Assembly (NCBI GenBank): GCA_023381535.1
Contig: JAMCSN010000295.1
Location: 1 to 7,359 of the forward strand
Reading direction: 5' to 3'
From: Bacteroidota bacterium
GTDB taxonomy: Bacteria > Bacteroidota > Ignavibacteria > Ignavibacteriales > Melioribacteraceae
Length of the DNA stretch: 7,359 nucleotides
Numbering within the stretch: position 1 is the stretch's first letter; each line of letters opens with the position of its first letter. This document shows positions 6,364 to 7,359 of the stretch, in pieces. Position numbers and translations under genes: made by a program. The notes below the pieces were generated by a model that saw only the letters and a list, made by a program, of their open reading frames with translations, had not been told where the DNA came from and ran no database searches.

Positions 6364-6723
6364 ATGAAGATATTAATTGTAGACGACTCGAAAGAAATTA
6401 GGGATAGAATTTTAAGACTTATAAGCACAAATACTAAATTTACAAAAGTGCTTCAGGCAGAAAATTTAGTTCAAACAAAAAATATGATCTATACGGAAAT
6501 TCCCGAGGTACTTTTATTGGATATTCAATTACCCGATGGAACCGCGTTCGATATACTTGACTCAATTGACAAATCAACATATGCCCCGATAATTATAATT
6601 CTTACCAACTACGATCTGCCTTTGTACAGAGAAAAAGCAGCCGAAAAGGGAGTTTCTTTTTTCTTCGATAAGTCCACCGAATTTTTAGATCTCAGATACG
6701 CATTGCAAAACCTAAAGAATTAA
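6364..6723 (+). CDS. Stand-alone receiver-domain response regulator (CheY-like fold, no output domain)
   Basis: A 119-residue cytoplasmic protein that is only a receiver domain. All five functional positions are present: Asp7-Asp8 in LIVDDSK, phosphoacceptor Asp53 in LLLDIQLPDG, Thr81 in ILTNY, and Lys103 in FFDKS. With no DNA-binding or enzymatic domain it probably acts by protein contact, as a phosphate sink, or as an intermediate in a phosphorelay. ATG 6364 is preferred because the conserved MKILIVDD start aligns with it; a TTG two codons upstream (6358) is possible. Neither has a clear Shine-Dalgarno. It lies 198 bp after the NarL-type regulator on the same strand, so it may receive phosphate from the same kinase, but probably from its own transcript. 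It is not a chemotaxis cheY by context: no che genes are visible. Confidence 0.9.
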   Translation: MKILIVDDSKEIRDRILRLISTNTKFTKVLQAENLVQTKNMIYTEIPEVLLLDIQLPDGTAFDILDSIDKSTYAPIIIILTNYDLPLYREKAAEKGVSFFFDKSTEFLDLRYALQNLKN

Positions 6724-6792
6724 TTAAATATTTTACTTATAGATCAACCTCATTGAAATTAGTGATTTGGAACACGCGGATAAAATATTAGT

Positions 6793-6817
6793 GCACATAT
6801 TTATTTCAATTATGTGC
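6793..6817 (+). terminator. Inverted repeat GCACATA/TATGTGC after the receiver gene, possible terminator or regulatory hairpin
   Basis: Perfect 7-bp arms (6793-6799 and 6811-6817) enclose an 11-base AT loop, about 70 bases after the receiver gene stop. No U run follows, so a classical intrinsic terminator is unlikely. It could be a processing hairpin or an operator for the downstream gene. Confidence 0.3.
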
Positions 6818-6950
6818 GAATTCAAATCAAATTTCTGTCACGAAAACGACTACAAAGATGTAACATGAATCTTTACTTTAAAATCACGAAGTAAGTGCTA
6901 ACGCAGAAATTATTGCACCAATATATTGCCTTCAGAATTTTATCAATACA

Positions 6951-6956
6951 AAGGAG
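6951..6956 (+). promoter_or_regulatory. Strong Shine-Dalgarno fixing the start of the exported protein
   Basis: AAGGAG lies seven bases before ATG 6964. It is the best ribosome binding site in the window and rules in favour of the ATG over an in-frame GTG at 6895, which has no such site and would place 23 residues before the signal peptide. Confidence 0.75.
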
Positions 6957-6963
6957 CAATAAA

Positions 6964-7350
6964 ATGAAAAGCGTTATACGAACTACTCTTTCTATTATTC
7001 TCTTCCTTTCTTCAGCAATTATCATAACAGCACAACCTAAAATTGATTCCAACATTCAAACAACAATTCTTAGCGGTGCATCGCAGCTTGAAGTGGTAAT
7101 AACTTTTAATGGCAATACAGCCCCATCTACGTTACAGTTAACCGGATTAAAACAAGTGGGAATACTTAACGCTTTCAGTTTTAAATCCTTACCGATGGTT
7201 GGCGCTGTAGTAACACCGGCTCAAATAAATTCTTTAGCAGGGAATACACAAATAAAATCAATATACCTGAACAAAAAACTAGATTACTATAATTATGATG
7301 CAACAGCTCTTACAGGTGTAGACAGACTCAGGAAAGATCGATTCGTATAA
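6964..7350 (+). CDS. Exported protein resembling the propeptide of an S8 (subtilisin-like) protease, apparently truncated
   Basis: A 128-residue frame from ATG 6964. Residues 1-23 are a classical Sec signal peptide: a basic start (MKSVIR), a hydrophobic core, and ITA before a likely cleavage at Ala23-Gln24. The rest resembles the N-terminal prodomain of secreted subtilases, with LEVVITFNG (42-50), a hydrophobic LPMVGAVVTPAQI stretch, IKSIYLN (97-103) and NYDATALTGVDRLR (110-123). In such proteins the last motif leads straight into the catalytic domain (Asp, His and Ser boxes), giving several hundred residues in all. Here TAA at 7348-7350 ends the frame right after it, so no catalytic residue is present. 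Either the gene is frameshifted at this point or the product is a short propeptide-like protein. The S8 assignment is from memory of family patterns and needs a profile search. Confidence 0.65.
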   Translation: MKSVIRTTLSIILFLSSAIIITAQPKIDSNIQTTILSGASQLEVVITFNGNTAPSTLQLTGLKQVGILNAFSFKSLPMVGAVVTPAQINSLAGNTQIKSIYLNKKLDYYNYDATALTGVDRLRKDRFV

Positions 7351-7359
7351 TGCTTTTGC

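Noticed and set aside
2511..6760. Shared 11-mer TCATTGAAATT at 2511-2521 and 6750-6760, considered as a regulon motif
   Set aside because: Several 11-base matches are expected by chance in AT-rich sequence of this length, and the flanking bases do not agree.
6895..6963. GTG 6895 as start of the exported protein
   Set aside because: It would put 23 residues before a perfect signal peptide and has no ribosome binding site, unlike ATG 6964.
6873..7055. 60-codon minus-strand frame opposite the exported protein start
   Set aside because: It lies across the strong Shine-Dalgarno and signal-peptide region of the plus-strand gene; its hydrophobic look is the mirror of the signal peptide.

Overview
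The window is AT-rich bacterial DNA with compact genes. It carries part of a catabolic gene pair on the minus strand and a two-component signalling block on the plus strand. The protein types suggest a free-living member of the Bacteroidota/Chlorobi group, possibly an Ignavibacteria (Melioribacter-like) lineage. The clues are a multi-PAS HisKA_7TM kinase, an S8-type exported protein ending its propeptide in an LTGVDRLR-like motif, and an MmsA-like dehydrogenase beside a beta-ureidopropionase-like hydrolase. This placement comes from family resemblance only; no rRNA or other marker gene is present.

Left part (1-2341, minus strand): a CoA-acylating (methyl)malonate-semialdehyde dehydrogenase lies upstream of a nitrilase-superfamily amidohydrolase, whose C-terminus runs off the left edge. 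Together they fit the end of reductive pyrimidine (or beta-amino-acid) breakdown. The hydrolase would free beta-alanine from N-carbamoyl-beta-alanine. An aminotransferase, not seen here, would make malonate semialdehyde, and the dehydrogenase would turn that into acetyl-CoA. The roughly 100-bp gap between the two genes is almost entirely a 7-bp tandem repeat.

Middle (2342-2676): a divergent intergenic region with small inverted and direct repeats and a weak promoter candidate for the rightward operon.

Right-centre (2677-6165, plus strand): a large membrane-anchored histidine kinase (7TM sensor, four PAS domains, HisKA_3, HATPase) is followed after 15 bp by a NarL/FixJ-type response regulator, so this is a cognate pair in one operon. 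After a 198-bp gap comes a stand-alone receiver-domain protein (6364-6723), which may share phosphate with the same system.

Right edge (6964-7350): an exported protein begins with a good Shine-Dalgarno and signal peptide and looks like the propeptide of a subtilisin-like (S8) protease. It stops after 128 codons, just where the catalytic domain should begin. The local sequence is compatible with a 4-bp duplication frameshift, but the window ends nine bases later.

I found no CRISPR array, tRNA, rRNA, insertion sequence or clearly new system. The most unusual items are the heptamer array, a substituted substrate-binding residue in the dehydrogenase, the interrupted protease gene, a codon-usage patch in the kinase, and a compositionally odd patch in the 6166-6363 gap.
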